Position numbers and translations under genes: made by a program. Below are positions 1 through 7,014 of a stretch of 64,000 nt of DNA, piece after piece (within the stretch, counting starts at the first letter, position 1; the number at the start of each line of letters is the position of its first letter). The stretch is from NCBI RefSeq assembly GCF_914484835.1, contig NZ_CAJZAR010000077.1, forward strand, positions 87,300 to 151,299, in the 5' to 3' direction. The stretch comes from Paraburkholderia tropica (GTDB taxonomy: Bacteria; Pseudomonadota; Gammaproteobacteria; Burkholderiales; Burkholderiaceae). Below the pieces are notes generated by a model, which did not search any database, was not told where the DNA came from, and saw nothing but the letters and a program-made list of their open reading frames with translations.

Positions 1-1
1 G

Positions 2-1204
2 TACGCGACCATCGTCGCGATCGGCCTGAATCTGCGGCCGCTGCTCACGTCGATCAGTCCCCTCATGGCGACCATCCGCCACGACACCGGACTGTCGTTC
101 TCGGGCGCGTCGCTGCTCACGAGCCTGCCCGTGGTCGCGATGGGACTCGGCGCATTCGGCACCGGCTGGCTCGCGCGCCGGCTCGGCGACACGCGCGGCG
201 TCGCGCTCGGCCTCGTGGCGATTGCGGCGGCGGTCGGTGCGCGTGCGTTCGCGGCGTCGGGCGGCGCGCTGATGTTCACCGCCGTCGCGGCGGGCGCGGG
301 CGTCGCGGCCATCCAGGCGCTGCTGCCCGCCGTCATGAAGCAGCGCTTCGCCCACCGCGTGCCGCTCGCGATGGGCCTCTTTTCGGCGTCGATCATGGGT
401 GGCGGCGGGCTCGGCGCGAGCCTGAGCCCGCTCGTCGCGCGTGCGGGAAATTCATGGCACGGCGCGCTCGCGGTCTGGGCGCTGCCCGCCGTGGCCGCGC
501 TCGGCCTGTGGCTCTGGCTGAATCGGGGAAATCGGCGCGGTCGTGACGCGGGCACGGCTCCGGCCAGCACGGCGGCGCAATCCGCCGCCCCCGTGCCGGT
601 CTGGCGCAAGCGCCGCGCATGGACGCTCGGGCTGCATTTCGGCCTCGTGAACGGCGGCTATACGAGCCTCGTCGCGTGGCTGCCCGCGTATTACCAGCAG
701 CACGGCGCGAGCGTCGAAGCGAGCGGTTCGCTGCTCGCCGCCATGACGGTGTTCCAGGCCGCCAGCGCGCTGCTGCTGCCGCTCGCGGCCGCGCGCTTCG
801 CCGACCGCCGTCCGTGGCTGATCGCCGGGCTCTGCGCGCAGTGGATCGGCGTGGTCGGCCTTGCGGCCTGGCCCGAAGCCGCGCCGCTGCTGTGGGTCGC
901 GGCGGCGGGCGCGGGCCTCGGCGGCACCTTCTCGGTCACGCTCGTCACCGCGCTCGATCATTCGGGCGATCACCGTATCGCGGCGCGGCTCGTCGCGTTC
1001 GTGCAGGGGCTGGGCTTCGTAATCGCCGCGCTCGCGCCGCTCGTGGCCGGACGCGTACGCGACCTGACCGGCGGCTTCACCGCCGCGTGGATCATGCTCG
1101 CCGTCTCCATCACCGCGATGATCGTGCTCACGCTCGCGTTCTCGCCGCGCAGCTATGGACGCTGGCTCGGCATTCACGGTTCGGCGTCGCTCGACGCCGT
1201 CTGA
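2..1204 (+). CDS. MFS transporter, CynX family (5' end cut by window edge)
   Basis: The reading frame is open from base 2, and the residues before the first internal Met (base 65) read NLRPLLTSISPLM, the start of the first helix in CynX/YeaN-type carriers. The real start therefore lies outside the window. About 400 residues remain, with roughly eleven to twelve hydrophobic segments split by a charged loop near residues 175-200 (GNRRGRDAG, then KRRAW), the usual centre of a 12-helix MFS fold. The family contains the E. coli cyanate transporter CynX and exporters of small anions or drugs. No cyanase or carbonic anhydrase gene is nearby, so cyanate as substrate is not supported here. Family confident, substrate unknown. 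Confidence 0.85.
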   Translation, partial: YATIVAIGLNLRPLLTSISPLMATIRHDTGLSFSGASLLTSLPVVAMGLGAFGTGWLARRLGDTRGVALGLVAIAAAVGARAFAASGGALMFTAVAAGAGVAAIQALLPAVMKQRFAHRVPLAMGLFSASIMGGGGLGASLSPLVARAGNSWHGALAVWALPAVAALGLWLWLNRGNRRGRDAGTAPASTAAQSAAPVPVWRKRRAWTLGLHFGLVNGGYTSLVAWLPAYYQQHGASVEASGSLLAAMTVFQAASALLLPLAAARFADRRPWLIAGLCAQWIGVVGLAAWPEAAPLLWVAAAGAGLGGTFSVTLVTALDHSGDHRIAARLVAFVQGLGFVIAALAPLVAGRVRDLTGGFTAAWIMLAVSITAMIVLTLAFSPRSYGRWLGIHGSASLDAV

Positions 1205-1550
1205 GGCTGCGCGACACGGCCAAGCCGAGCCAGGCGGATTCGATACCTGATCGATCCCCGCTCGATCCCGCCAGGCGCGCCCTGGCGGCTATCCGGCGCA
1301 CAAAAAAATTCGAAAAAAAACCATCCCGCCGCCGTGCCCGCATACACGGCGCTTCCACGCAACAGCGACGCGCGCTTTTCCCTCAAACGTTTGCATTCAC
1401 CGCTGTACGAATGTACAGTGCGTGCAGCCGGCCATCCGTGCCGCCCGGTTGCCGTACCGGGCACCGCCGCCTTCGGGCGTGCCCGCCAGCCCGCGCTTTG
1501 CGGGGCCGGTGCGGTCAGGCGGGGCAGTTCATCAAAACGGAGATCACGAC
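1205..1550. other. Intergenic region with a small palindrome and weak hairpin
   Basis: No gene is apparent in these 346 bases. An inverted repeat with 7-bp arms (CGCCAGG at 1269-1275, CCTGGCG at 1281-1287) follows the MFS gene but has no T-run directly after it, so it is at best a weak terminator. Two A-runs lie at about 1302-1320. A perfect 10-bp palindrome CAAACGTTTG lies at 1384-1393, about 160 bases before the next gene. It recurs at 23951-23960. Confidence 0.4.
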
Positions 1551-2024
1551 GTGCGATTCATCTTGACGGGGAGCTTGCTGTGCGCCCTCGCATCCACCGC
1601 GCTCGCTGGGGAACACTACATCGAGATCTGGAATCCGCCCGAGGCGAGAACGCCCGGCGCGCATCCCGCGAGGACCGACAAGAAAGCGCACGCGCATCAC
1701 GGCGCGAAGCACAAGCTCGCCAATAACGACCGCCTCGGCACCCGCAAGATCGCCGAACCGGCGTTGCGCGACCCGGCACCCACCGTGCCGGTCATGCCGG
1801 GCTCCACACCCATGCTCACGAAGCCGGAACCGGGCACGCTGCCCGCCATTCCGCCGCAGATCGGCCCCGACGGCAACGTGCTGCAAGTCAACTACGCCGT
1901 GCCCGCTCGCCGCGCGCAAAGTCCGCTGATGGCGCTGCCGACCGTGCCTGTCGCGCGTGCTTCGATGCAGCCTGCCACGCAGTCCACGACGCTTCAATCC
2001 GCCGCTTCGCGCGCGCCGCAGTAA
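1551..2024 (+). CDS. Small secreted protein of unknown function
   Basis: This 157-residue product begins with a clear Sec signal peptide (MRFILTGSLLCALASTALA, then GEHYIEIWNPPEAR). I chose the GTG at 1551 because the signal peptide begins exactly there and a purine-rich CGGAGA sits about 10 bases upstream. An in-frame ATG at 1422 would add a Pro/Arg-rich tail before the signal peptide. The mature part is low in hydrophobic core, with a His/Lys-rich stretch (about residues 40-55) followed by Pro-rich segments (TVPVMPGSTP, GTLPAIPPQ). That suggests an extended periplasmic protein. I recognise no domain. It may be a Burkholderiaceae-specific envelope protein, but that is inference. Confidence 0.7.
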   Translation: MRFILTGSLLCALASTALAGEHYIEIWNPPEARTPGAHPARTDKKAHAHHGAKHKLANNDRLGTRKIAEPALRDPAPTVPVMPGSTPMLTKPEPGTLPAIPPQIGPDGNVLQVNYAVPARRAQSPLMALPTVPVARASMQPATQSTTLQSAASRAPQ

Positions 2025-2449
2025 GCAGCGCAGTAAGCACCGCAATCAGCCGCGCAGTCGATCCGCATCCGTCGCGCATTCCTCGCCTGGCCCTCTCCCG
2101 AGACACAAAAAAAGCGGCCCCGCCACCTTGCGGTGCGGGGCCGAATCCCATGTCAAGGAGATGTCATGGAGGAGACGGTTTCATCGTACCGATGACCCGC
2201 ACGCGCCCCAACCAATGCTTTCGCATATGCATATCGCGCGCGCGCCGCAGGTGCGAACCCGCCGCGACGGCATATGGTTAGAACAAAAAGTCGTTTCGCG
2301 ACGCGCCGCGCGCTCACTAAGATGACTGTTCCGGCCTGATTTAAGCCGCCCCAGCATCGGGCGCCAGGCGAGCGATCCGCCATGACCCGCGTTGCCGCGC
2401 GCCGTCATGTTTCGCACGCCGGGCCCATCGCCATTTCGAGGAGCACCCC
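2025..2449. other. Intergenic region upstream of the FMN reductase gene
   Basis: These 425 bases contain no supported gene. The main structure is a G+C-rich hairpin at 2115-2143 with a 7-A run on its left side, listed separately as a minus-strand terminator. I see no convincing sigma-70 promoter for the downstream gene. A CATATGCATAT stretch near 2224-2234 is self-complementary but short. Confidence 0.4.
2107..2143 (-). terminator. Intrinsic terminator reading on the minus strand
   Basis: Arms at 2115-2127 and 2132-2143 pair across a TTGC loop with one bulge. The A-run at 2107-2113 becomes a U-run immediately after the hairpin when read on the minus strand. There is no T-run on the plus side. 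No minus-strand gene ends here: the nearest minus-strand gene upstream in that direction stops at 10258. Confidence 0.65.
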
Positions 2450-3154
2450 TTGAGCACTTCCGATTCCAGACACCGTCCGCTCGTGGTCGGCATTGGCGGC
2501 ACGACGCGCGCCGCGTCGTCGACCGAGCGCGCGCTGGCCTTCGCGCTGCGCGGCGCGGAAGCCGCCGGCGCACGCACGCAGCTGTTCGACGGCACCTTCC
2601 TGCACAGCCTGCCGCACTACGCGCCCGAAAGCCCCACGCGCACCGACGCCCAGCTTCAATTGATCGAAGCCGTGCGCGCCGCCGACGCCGTGATCATCGC
2701 GACGCCCGGCTATCACGGCGGCGTCTCGGGCCTCGTGAAGAACGCGCTCGATACGCTCGAAGAACTGCGCGGCGACGCGCGTCCGTATCTCGATGGCCGC
2801 GCGGTCGGCTGCATCGTGACCGCCTACGGCTGGCAGGCCGCCGGTTCGGTGCTGACCTCGCTGCGCTCGATCGTGCACGCGCTGCGCGGCTGGCCGACGC
2901 CGTTCGGCGCGGGCATCAACACGCTGGAGACGCGCTTCGAGAGCGCGCACGAGTGCTCGGATCCGAAGGTCGTCGATCAGCTCGCGACGGTCGGCCAGCA
3001 GGCCGCGCAATTCGCGCTCGCGTTCAACGCGCGCCATACCGCATCGCAGACCGGCGCGGCGCTTGCTGCCGCCGGCGCATCGACGTCGTCGACGTCATCG
3101 AGTTCGGCGGCCCAGCCCGCGCGCAACGAAGACCGCCTGAGCGTCGCCGTTTGA
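2450..3154 (+). CDS. NAD(P)H-dependent FMN reductase family flavoprotein
   Basis: This 234-residue flavodoxin-fold protein matches the NADPH-dependent FMN reductase family (SsuE, ChrR, ArsH relatives), which passes electrons from NAD(P)H to bound or free flavin in the cytoplasm. The phosphate-binding loop is VVGIGGTTRAASSTERAL (residues 12-29). The second signature TPGYHGGVSGLVKNALD (residues 85-101) forms the flavin-contacting loop and following helix. The start is a TTG at 2450, preceded by CGAGGAG at a spacing of 6 bases; no better ATG fits the family N-terminus. The last 30 residues are Ser/Ala-rich and probably disordered. It stands alone, so its partner (sulfonate monooxygenase, quinone or metal reduction) is not indicated. 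Confidence 0.85.
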   Translation: MSTSDSRHRPLVVGIGGTTRAASSTERALAFALRGAEAAGARTQLFDGTFLHSLPHYAPESPTRTDAQLQLIEAVRAADAVIIATPGYHGGVSGLVKNALDTLEELRGDARPYLDGRAVGCIVTAYGWQAAGSVLTSLRSIVHALRGWPTPFGAGINTLETRFESAHECSDPKVVDQLATVGQQAAQFALAFNARHTASQTGAALAAAGASTSSTSSSSAAQPARNEDRLSVAV

Positions 3155-3560
3155 GCGTCGCTTTGAGTGGCTCCGTTTGAGCGGATGAACGTTCCGCTCA
3201 TCGCCTGAAAACGTCCGCGCCGCGCGCGCGGACGAGCGCGCCTTTCACACGTCCTGTTTGTCCCCTTCGTCTGATTCGTCTGATTCGTCTGATTCATCGG
3301 ATTGGTCCCGCACGCCGCTGTGCGCGCCAGCGCACGCACGCGCGCGCGTTGCGTCGGTCAGCCCACAGACGGCGCATTGTGGCGGCGCCACATTGAAGCC
3401 GCCCACACGAACCCGCCTCATGCGAAACCTCATGCAGACCAAGCTGCTGATCGTTGCAGGCCGGACGTGATTAGCTTGCGACGAATGATTGGTTCCGCCC
3501 GCGCGATGGTGTCACTACGCTGGGGCCTGTTTACGCAAGCATCGACAGGATTCAGTGGCC
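3155..3560. other. Intergenic region with two hairpins and a 9-bp tandem repeat
   Basis: There is no gene in these 406 bases. Two consecutive inverted repeats lie just after the reductase: GAGCGGA/TCCGCTC at 3179-3199 and GTCCGCGC/GCGCGGAC at 3213-3233. Both are plausible RNA stem-loops, but neither is followed by a T-run, so any termination activity is uncertain. A short tandem repeat is listed separately. Confidence 0.45.
3270..3296. repeat. 9-bp tandem repeat, three units
   Basis: The unit TCTGATTCG occurs at 3270-3278 and 3279-3287, and as TCTGATTCA at 3288-3296, with degenerate continuation to about 3306. It lies in non-coding DNA and could vary in copy number between strains. Confidence 0.8.
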
Positions 3561-3788
3561 ATGCACGCAACCCTCCGCTACAAAGGCTACGAAGTCGCGC
3601 CCAGCGCGCAGCGGCTTCCGAACGGCCTGTACGCCGCCAATCTGACGATCGGCACGCTGCCGAGCACACGCCCGCATGCGCACCGATCGTTCGACGCGCT
3701 CGATTACTTCTTCGAGGAGCGCCACGCGCTCGCCTACGCGTGCCGCTGGGCGCGCATGTGGATCGACGAGCAGCGCCGCTGCGCCTGA
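3561..3788 (+). CDS. Small conserved-looking hypothetical protein
   Basis: A 75-residue product starting MHATLRYKGYEV. The frame stays open from 3489, but the ATG at 3561 begins the folded-looking part, whereas the upstream extension is Arg/Cys-rich and gene-unlike. The protein alternates short beta-like segments (TLRYKGYEVAPSAQ, GLYAANLTIG) with an aromatic and acidic helix (DALDYFFEERHALAYACRWARMWID). That pattern suggests a compact alpha/beta domain without signal peptide or membrane segment. I do not recognise the family with certainty. Its codon use matches the surrounding genes, which supports real coding. Confidence 0.6.
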   Translation: MHATLRYKGYEVAPSAQRLPNGLYAANLTIGTLPSTRPHAHRSFDALDYFFEERHALAYACRWARMWIDEQRRCA

Positions 3789-3924
3789 TCCGGCCCGCTC
3801 TAGCCGACGACTTGCGGCGATCTCCGACGATCGGGCGTGCGGCCCCTTCGTGCGCGCGGCAAGGCAAGATTTCTTACGAATGTGACAGAATAGGAGTCAT
3901 ATCACCGTCATTTTTACCGTATCC

Positions 3925-4845
3925 ATGTCCGACACCCTGATGCATCGAGAGGTAGGCAGCGATCGCCTCACCGACCAGGACGCCGCGCTGCGTCGCTGGA
4001 CTCACGACACGCCAGGGCCCATCAAGATCGGATCGGACGAGCACCGCAAGATGTTCTGCCGGATGTTGCTCGATACCCACGATCCGTACCGTCCCGCCGT
4101 GCTCGACTGGCCGAAGCTCGAACCCGACGCGCTCGGGCGCCTCACGTCGCTGCCGATCTGGGATATCGCCGTGCAGACCGAAGGCCGCGCGTCGATTCGT
4201 GTGAAGACTTACGCCGCGACCGTGACCGAACCGCTGCTGCGCGAAGCCATCGAAATGGACGGCGACGAGGAAGCGCGCCACAAGGTCGTGCTCTCGCATC
4301 TGGTGCAGGCCTACGGCATCGAACTCGCGCCCGAACCGCATTACGCGCCGCCGAAAGACGCCGAATGGGCGTGGATGTTCACGGGCTACAGCGAGTGCAT
4401 CGACAGCTTCTTCGCCTTCGGCCTGTTCCGCTCGGCGCAGCGGTCGGGCTTTTTTCCGGCGGAACTGGTCGAGACTTTCGAGCCCGTGATTCAGGAAGAA
4501 GCGCGCCACATCCTGCTCTTCGTGAACTGGGTCGCGTGGTATCGCAAGACCATGCCGTGGTGGCGCCGTCCGTGGCACTCGCTGCGCGTGGGCGCAATCT
4601 GGATCAAACTGATATGGGACCGCGTGGCGATCGCGCGCGGCATCGACGCCGACGGCGTGGCGCACGACTCGAACTTCCTGCCCGCGAACCGCGAGGTGCT
4701 CGGCGATTCGCTCAAGCCGCGCGACATGATCGAGCTGTGCCTGAAGGAAGACACCGATCGCATGCGCGGCTACGATCCGCGCCTGCTGCGCCCGACGCTC
4801 GTGCCCGCGCTCGCGCGGCTCGCGCTGCGCTTCATGAAGAAGTGA
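3925..4845 (+). CDS. Ferritin-like di-iron domain protein
   Basis: This 306-residue protein carries two copies of EEARH, at residues 115-119 and 191-195, each in a long helix (EMDGDEEARHKVVLSH and EPVIQEEARHILLFVN). Paired E-x-x-H motifs about 75 residues apart are the classic ligand arrangement of ferritin-like di-iron four-helix bundles. Further acidic residues E106/E110 and E157 could complete the centre. There is no signal peptide. A hydrophobic segment near residues 225-240 (LRVGAIWIKLIW) may touch the membrane. It could be an oxygenase, desaturase-like or iron-storage protein; the sequence does not say which. Both neighbours are transcribed the same way but are separated by more than 130 bases. 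Confidence 0.7.
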   Translation: MSDTLMHREVGSDRLTDQDAALRRWTHDTPGPIKIGSDEHRKMFCRMLLDTHDPYRPAVLDWPKLEPDALGRLTSLPIWDIAVQTEGRASIRVKTYAATVTEPLLREAIEMDGDEEARHKVVLSHLVQAYGIELAPEPHYAPPKDAEWAWMFTGYSECIDSFFAFGLFRSAQRSGFFPAELVETFEPVIQEEARHILLFVNWVAWYRKTMPWWRRPWHSLRVGAIWIKLIWDRVAIARGIDADGVAHDSNFLPANREVLGDSLKPRDMIELCLKEDTDRMRGYDPRLLRPTLVPALARLALRFMKK

Positions 4846-5006
4846 GCGAAGCCCTATAACAACGCGCGCGATTTCGCTGGCTTGCGCATGATTGTTGCGC
4901 GTGAGTTGAGTGCGTAACAGCGGCGCGAAATTGCGGCGCATGAACCATGACGATTGCGCATGATCGCGCGCCGCGCCGCACGACGGCCGCACGAGGAGGA
5001 GACTGC

Positions 5007-6470
5007 ATGACCTGGACTGTCGACCAGTTGCTCGAACTGACCGCGACGCAAGCCGTCGACGCGATCCGCGCGGGCCGCCTCAAGGCCGCCGACTACGTCG
5101 CCACGCTGATCGCCCGCGCGCAGGCGCTCGAAAACCTCAACGCGCTCACCGCGCTCGATGTCGAAGGCGCGCTCGCGGCGGCGCAGCGCATCGACGCGCT
5201 CGGCGCGTCCGAGCGCGCGCATCTGCCGCTCGCGGGACTGCCCGTGGTCGTGAAGGACAACATCAACACGCGCGGCCTGCCAACCTCGGCGGGCACGCCC
5301 GCGCTCGAAGGCTTCGTGCCCGCGCGCCACGCGCCCTCGGTGCAGCGTCTCGTCGATGCGGGCGCCATCGTGCTCGGCAAGGCCAACATGCACGAACTGG
5401 CGTTCGGCATCACCAGCACGAATCTCGCGCCGCACGCGGGCCCGGTGCGCAATCCCTGGGATCCCGAACGAATTCCGGGCGGCTCGTCGGGCGGCACCTC
5501 CGCCGCCATCGCGGCGCGCATCGTGCCCGCGGGACTCGGCACCGATACCGGCGGCTCCACGCGCATTCCGGCCGCGCTCTGCGGCATCGTCGGCTTGCGT
5601 CCGAGCGTCGGCGACGGCGGCACGCAGCGTCGCTATCACGATCCGCAAGCCGTCGTGCCGATCAGCCACACGCGCGACACCGTAGGCCCGATGGCGCGCA
5701 CGGTCGCCGACGTGGCGCTGCTCGACGGCGTGATCACGGGCCACGGCCCGCTCGCGCAGGCGGCCGTCGCGAATCTGCGCATCGGCCTGCCCGCGCCGTT
5801 CTGGGAAGGCCTCGAAGCGGCCACCGAAGACGTCTCGCGCGCCGCGCTCGCGAAGCTCGCGGCGGCGGGCGTGACGCTCGTGCCGATCGAGATGGGCGAC
5901 ATCTTCGCGCTCAACGACCGCGTGAGCCTGGCCATCGCGCTGCACGAACCCATCGACGATCTGCAAGCGTGGCTCACCGCCAATCACGCGCCGGCGCGCA
6001 GCGTGGCCGACGTGGCGGCGCGCATCGCGAGTCCCGACGTGCGCGAAGCCTACGACGCGATCCTCGCCGACGTGCGCGGCAGCGACTATCAGACGGCGAT
6101 GACCGTCTGGCGTCCTCGCCTGCAACAGCTTTACGCGCAGACGTTTTCGGCGAACGGACTCGACGCGCTGCTGTTCCCGACCACGCGTCTTGCCGCCGTG
6201 CCGCTCGACGAAGTGAACGGCTCGTCGAGCGTGTCGATCGACGGCGGGCCGCCCATCGACGAGATGGAGGCGTATCTGCGCAACACCGATCCCGCCAGCA
6301 ACGCGGGCATTCCGGGACTCGCGCTGCCGTGCGGTCTCGTCGAAGGCGAAAACGGGCCGCTGCCGGTCGGCCTGGAACTCGATGGACCCGCAGGCAGCGA
6401 CCGTCGTCTGCTCGCCATCGGTCTCGCGTTCGAGCAGATTCTCGGCAGCTTGCCCGCGCCCGCCATCTGA
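5007..6470 (+). CDS. Amidase-signature family hydrolase (indoleacetamide/mandelamide hydrolase-like)
   Basis: This 487-residue amidase hydrolyses a C-N amide bond to an acid and ammonia using the Ser-cisSer-Lys triad of the family. The triad is visible: Lys83 in VVVKDNINT, cis-Ser160 in PGGSSGGTS, and nucleophile Ser184 in DTGGSTRIP. The 24-residue Ser-Ser spacing equals that of FAAH. I place the start at ATG 5007 because AGGAGGA lies six bases before it; an in-frame ATG at 4947 lacks such a site. The N-terminal part (DQLLELTATQAVDAIRAG) is typical of indoleacetamide hydrolases and mandelamide hydrolases. No tryptophan monooxygenase or mandelate gene is adjacent, so the substrate is open. Cytoplasmic, with no signal peptide. 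Confidence 0.88.
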   Translation: MTWTVDQLLELTATQAVDAIRAGRLKAADYVATLIARAQALENLNALTALDVEGALAAAQRIDALGASERAHLPLAGLPVVVKDNINTRGLPTSAGTPALEGFVPARHAPSVQRLVDAGAIVLGKANMHELAFGITSTNLAPHAGPVRNPWDPERIPGGSSGGTSAAIAARIVPAGLGTDTGGSTRIPAALCGIVGLRPSVGDGGTQRRYHDPQAVVPISHTRDTVGPMARTVADVALLDGVITGHGPLAQAAVANLRIGLPAPFWEGLEAATEDVSRAALAKLAAAGVTLVPIEMGDIFALNDRVSLAIALHEPIDDLQAWLTANHAPARSVADVAARIASPDVREAYDAILADVRGSDYQTAMTVWRPRLQQLYAQTFSANGLDALLFPTTRLAAVPLDEVNGSSSVSIDGGPPIDEMEAYLRNTDPASNAGIPGLALPCGLVEGENGPLPVGLELDGPAGSDRRLLAIGLAFEQILGSLPAPAI

Positions 6471-6699
6471 GCCAGACTTTCCGGCTTTCTTTCGCTCCAC
6501 TTCCGCCGCGCTTACGACGTTTCGGCCATGCGCCGTCAGTCGTAAGCGGCGTCGGCGCGACGTGCGCCGACCATTCATGTGACAAATTGGCGCACTCAAT
6601 CGGCCAAACCTTCGCCGAGCCCTTGCAGGGCGTCGCAACCTCGCCGCGTGACGCGCGGATCGGATGCACTCCGCCGCACGCAAAGCACATCGCCGCTAC

Positions 6700-6718
6700 A
6701 ATGAGAACAGTTCTCATT
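6700..6718 (+). promoter_or_regulatory. Fur box in front of the feo operon
   Basis: The bases form a perfect 9-1-9 inverted repeat (AATGAGAAC, A, GTTCTCATT). This is the geometry of the classical Fur box and keeps its AATGA/TCATT outer parts. It ends 20 bases before the feoA start. A TACAAT at 6697-6702 that could serve as -10 overlaps its left edge, so bound Fe-Fur would block RNA polymerase. Repression under iron sufficiency is inferred from these features. Confidence 0.85.
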
Positions 6719-6738
6719 TCAAAACAGAAAGCTTCCCC

Positions 6739-7014
6739 ATGCGTCTGACCGACCTTTCAAAAGGCGTAAGCGCCTTTGTCGAGCGCGTAGAAGACGCCTC
6801 CGCGCCCGACCCCATCGCCCAGCGCCTGCGCGACCTGGGCTTCGTTCCCGGCGAGCCCGTGCGCGTGGTCGCACGCGCGCCGTGGAGCGCCGACCCGCTG
6901 CTCGTGCAGATCGGCTCGACGCGCTTCGCGCTGCGCCGCGCCGAAGCCGAGCGCGTGACCATCCAGCTCGACGCCATCGACATCACGAACACCCAGGCAG
7001 GAACCGCCGCATGA
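6739..7014 (+). CDS. feoA: Ferrous iron transport protein A (FeoA)
   Basis: This 91-residue SH3-like protein accompanies the FeoB iron transporter and is needed for its full activity in bacteria where it was tested. It begins MRLTDLSKG and contains the family pattern IAQRLRDLGFVPGEPVRVVARAP (residues about 30-52) followed by a beta strand with FALRRAEAERV. The start at 6739 leaves a 20-base leader after the Fur box. An in-frame ATG at 6664 would place the operator inside the gene and is rejected. Its stop overlaps the feoB start (ATGA at 7011-7014), indicating translational coupling. Cytoplasmic face of the FeoB complex. Confidence 0.95.
   Translation: MRLTDLSKGVSAFVERVEDASAPDPIAQRLRDLGFVPGEPVRVVARAPWSADPLLVQIGSTRFALRRAEAERVTIQLDAIDITNTQAGTAA

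Noticed and set aside
2..1204. Calling the first gene a cyanate transporter (cynX)
   Set aside because: Only the family is supported; there is no cyanase or carbonic anhydrase gene beside it, and the left neighbour is outside the window.
3258..3470. Small Ser/Asp-repeat protein frame around the 9-bp tandem repeat
   Set aside because: The repeated residues come only from the tandem DNA repeat; there is no ribosome site and the rest of the frame is not protein-like.
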